This document shows positions 41,147-43,340 of a DNA stretch of 43,340 nt, in pieces; positions within the stretch are counted from its first letter, which is position 1, and every line of letters begins with the position of its first letter. The notes under the pieces were generated by a model, which worked only from the letters and a program-made list of their open reading frames with translations, had not been told where the DNA came from and made no database searches. The position numbers and the translations under genes were made by a program. This stretch comes from Vibrio ostreicida (GTDB lineage: Bacteria; Pseudomonadota; Gammaproteobacteria; Enterobacterales; Vibrionaceae): the NCBI RefSeq assembly GCF_013074385.2, contig NZ_JABEYA020000024.1, positions 1 through 43,340 of the forward strand, in the 5' to 3' direction.

Positions 41147-42427
41147 ATGTCGGTTTATTATACTCTCTGTTTTTTGTCAGCGGCTGCAATGTTAATTGCT
41201 TTTGTCAACAGCAAAATTGGCAAGATGCAAACCACGATTGCCATTACGGCTGGCTCAATGGTGTTGTCGTTATTGATCCTTATTGCTGGCCAAAATGATT
41301 GGTTTCACCTTACCGAAATCGCAACGCAAACCATGTCGAGCATAAACTTCGAAGACTTCCTGCTTAAAGGCATATTGGGTTTTCTTTTATTCGCGGGTGG
41401 ATTGGGAATCAAGTTACCTAACCTCAAAGACCAAAAATGGGAAATCACCGTATTGGCGCTGGGAGCAACGCTCTTCTCCACTTTCTTTATTGGTTTCTCA
41501 CTGTATGGCTTCTGCCACCTGATTGGAATTCCATTTGATCTTGTCTACTGCCTTCTATTTGGTGCGCTCATTTCACCCACAGACCCGATAGCGGTTTTGG
41601 CGATTGTCAAAAAACTGGATGCCCCAAAAAGAATTTCAACACAAATTGAAGGAGAATCACTGTTCAATGATGGTTTTGGCTTAGTGATTTTTGTAACTCT
41701 ATTTACCATTGCTTTCGGAACAGAAGCTCCTACGGTTGGTAGTGTTACCGTACTTTTTATTCAAGAAGCCATTGGTGGCATTATCTACGGTTTCGCACTG
41801 GGTCTGCTCTTCCATTACTTAATCAGTGCTACCGATGATCATTCGATGGAATTACTCCTCACAATAGGAGTACCAACAGCAGGGTACGCCTTTGCAGAAG
41901 TGATTCATGTCTCTGGGCCTCTGGCGATGGTTGTCTCCGGTATTATGATCGGCAATTGGACACGGTTTATTGGTTTTTCTAAAGAAAGCGAGGATCACCT
42001 CGATCACTTCTGGGAACTCGTCGATGAGTTCTTAAACGGCGTGTTGTTCCTGCTTATAGGTATGTCAATGTTGCTGTTTGAATTTCATAAAGAAGACTGG
42101 ATTCTGATGGCTTTTTCAATACCGCTAGTGTTGGGCGCCCGCTATCTAAGTGTTTTTTGCTCATATTTAGGCTTCCAGCGACATCGAAAGTATAACCCAT
42201 GGTCTGTTAGAATTTTAACCTGGGGTGGGCTAAGAGGTGGGCTTGCGCTAGCAATGGCGCTATCCATCCCCTCAGGTGTCTGGGTTATTGAGGACAAACT
42301 GATCGACGTTAAAGAAGTTGTCTTGGTGATGACCTATTCCGTAGTGGTTTTTTCTATTCTGGTTCAAGGTTCTACCATCACCTCTCTTATCGAAAAAGCA
42401 AAGCGTGCTGAAAAAGAGATGGAATAA
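41147..42427 (+). CDS. CPA1-family Na+(or K+)/H+ antiporter
   Basis: The 426-aa inner-membrane protein has about twelve hydrophobic segments and the CPA1 core: FGALISPTDPIAVLAIVKKL near residue 140, the ion-binding EGESLFNDGFGLVIF near 170, and the WGGLRGGLALAMALS segment near 368. It should exchange Na+ or K+ for protons, supporting pH and salt balance in a marine cell. ATG 41147 follows a GAG-type ribosome site; an in-frame ATG at 41069 adds 26 polar residues and is less likely. I cannot say which NhaP-type it is. Confidence 0.9.
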   Translation: MSVYYTLCFLSAAAMLIAFVNSKIGKMQTTIAITAGSMVLSLLILIAGQNDWFHLTEIATQTMSSINFEDFLLKGILGFLLFAGGLGIKLPNLKDQKWEITVLALGATLFSTFFIGFSLYGFCHLIGIPFDLVYCLLFGALISPTDPIAVLAIVKKLDAPKRISTQIEGESLFNDGFGLVIFVTLFTIAFGTEAPTVGSVTVLFIQEAIGGIIYGFALGLLFHYLISATDDHSMELLLTIGVPTAGYAFAEVIHVSGPLAMVVSGIMIGNWTRFIGFSKESEDHLDHFWELVDEFLNGVLFLLIGMSMLLFEFHKEDWILMAFSIPLVLGARYLSVFCSYLGFQRHRKYNPWSVRILTWGGLRGGLALAMALSIPSGVWVIEDKLIDVKEVVLVMTYSVVVFSILVQGSTITSLIEKAKRAEKEME

Positions 42428-42458
42428 ACAATAGCTAGTCTAGCCCCTCAAAAATAGG

Positions 42459-42483
42459 AAGGCTCTTGTCCAAGAGCCTTTTA
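42459..42483 (+). terminator. Terminator of antiporter gene
   Basis: AAGGCTCTTG (42459-42468) and CAAGAGCCTT (42471-42480) pair around a minimal loop, followed by TT. The stem is strong but the T tract is short. Confidence 0.75.
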
Positions 42484-42487
42484 TAGA

Positions 42488-43214
42488 ACAAGACGACCCG
42501 CATTCCTTGCTCCAAAGCAACGTGAACAGTTAAGCCAGTTTATCAAGCATCGAGCGTCTGACTCTTCTGGTGGACGATTAACGGGGAGCGATATTCACGC
42601 TTACATCATCAAAGAGTTTGGCAAACATTATCGCCCCGACTCTATCTATTACCTGCTCAATCATATGGGGTTTTTCTTGGATAACTTCACGCTCTACACA
42701 CCCTTCTCAAGGCCAACAAATCCAAGACGACTTTAAAAAATTCAACATTGAAGCGATCCTCAAGATCCCCGGTCATACGGGCTGGGCGAGGCACAAGGCC
42801 TCGTGCGGGAAGCCGCAGCAATTTGAGTAGGCGATTCACTCTGCCCAGCAAGAGGCATTGGAGAAGCGATAGTCATCCTTGTGTAAACAAACACATTATG
42901 ATTCAGCACCTCGCTCAGATCTCTCATGGTCGCCATGCTGTCGTGATCATGGATGGAGCAGTATGGCATACGAATGACATTGCCGAACCATTTTCTAATG
43001 CAATTATCATCAAGCCCCCCCTCCCTACTCACCAGAGTTGAACCCTATAGAACAAGTATGACGTTGACTACGACCACGCTACCTAGCCAACCAAAGTTTG
43101 ACGAACGGCACCGACCTTGTTGAGAAGAGAGGTCGCGCATGGCATCGCTTTTTAGACAGTACCGATAGGGTGGCCACTATGTGCCAAAGAGAGTGGATTG
43201 ACCTAACCCGTTAA
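42488..43214 (+). pseudogene. Decayed IS630-family transposase
   Basis: The region reads in broken frames as an IS630-type transposase. It starts with RPAFLAPKQREQLSQF (from 42494), continues with TGSDIHAYIIKEFGKHYRPD, then shifts frame near 42671-42676 in MGF to SWITSRSTHPSQ. A block follows as IEAILKIPGHTG, after which the part that should hold the first catalytic Asp is missing. AVVIMDGAVWHTND (the second catalytic Asp) survives near 42945, and a late CQREWIDLTR ends at 43214. The N-terminal helix-turn-helix part and the left end are absent, and stops and frameshifts break the rest. It is a dead relic between the antiporter and tRNA-Asp. Confidence 0.85.
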
Positions 43215-43243
43215 TTTTCCAGATGGGTCTAAAACGCGGGGAC

Positions 43244-43278
43244 AAAAACAAAAAAACCCAACGCGACCGCGTTGGGTT
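43244..43278 (-). terminator. tRNA-Asp terminator
   Basis: AAACCCAACGCG (43254-43265) pairs with CGCGTTGGGTTT (43267-43278). On the minus strand the stem is followed by a long T-rich run, ending the tRNA unit that comes from the right. Confidence 0.92.
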
Positions 43279-43287
43279 TGGAATGCA

Positions 43288-43340
43288 TGGCGGAGTGGAC
43301 GGGACTCGAACCCGCGACCCCCGGCGTGACAGGCCGGTAT
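43288..43340 (-). tRNA. tRNA-Asp (GTC), 3' part
   Basis: The complement gives the anticodon arm with CCTGTCACG (GTC), the T arm with GGGTTCGAGTCCC and the acceptor strand ending CTCCGCCA with encoded CCA. The 5' third lies right of the window. Confidence 0.95.

Overview
The window is chromosomal DNA from a gammaproteobacterium, very probably a Vibrio or close relative. The evidence is the gene order metK-sprT-endA(dns)-rsmE-gshB-yqgE-ruvX-(pilU-pilT)-yggS-proC-yggT-yggU-DUF4426-rdgB-hemW-glsB-trmB-mutY-yggX-mltC, a Dns-type EndA, and a large array of near-identical Phe/Thr/Asn tRNA genes. I cannot name the species.

Layout. 1-1662: start of tkt (minus) and metK, separated by a control region with two PurR-like boxes and a MetJ-type box. 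1942-4946: an accessory insert between metK and sprT, made of an AraC-type regulator, a LysE-type exporter, a DUF2000 protein and a DUF2189 membrane protein. 5013-9156: conserved sprT-ruvX block (plus). 9226-11373: pilT-pilU (minus), diverging from yggS-proC-yggT and a frameshifted yggU that carries a long perfect palindrome. 14078-20850: DUF4426, rdgB, hemW, glsB and trmB (minus), mutY, yggX, mltC. 20954-22287: nine tRNA genes in two transcription units, each with its own promoter and terminator. 22422-27837 (minus): plsC, murA, ibaG and mlaBCDEF. 28076-35782 (plus): yrbG-kdsD-kdsC-lptC-lptA-lptB-rpoN-hpf-ptsN-rapZ-npr, then mgtE. 37301-40978 (minus): metH with a MetJ-type box. 41147-42427: a CPA1-type Na+/H+ antiporter. 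42488-43214: a decayed IS630-family transposase, followed by the 3' part of a tRNA-Asp gene on the minus strand.

How the genes work together. Much of the window builds or maintains the cell envelope: Kdo synthesis and LPS export (kdsD, kdsC, lptCAB), outer-membrane lipid asymmetry (mla), peptidoglycan precursor and turnover (murA, mltC) and phospholipid synthesis (plsC). The rpoN-hpf-ptsN-rapZ-npr genes add sigma-54, ribosome hibernation and the nitrogen phosphotransferase branch. MetK and MetH, at opposite ends, are two steps of the methionine/SAM cycle, and both have MetJ-like operators. Redox and DNA-quality genes (gshB, yggX, mutY, rdgB) make a third group.

I did not find a convincing undescribed defence, secretion or biosynthetic system. 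The most interesting points are the yggU frameshift whose extra base completes a 15-bp palindrome, the paired PurR-like and MetJ-like sites between tkt and metK, a tRNA-Phe copy with two compensated acceptor-stem pairs, a terminator whose loop holds an apparent ATG of sprT, and the IS630 relic beside tRNA-Asp.
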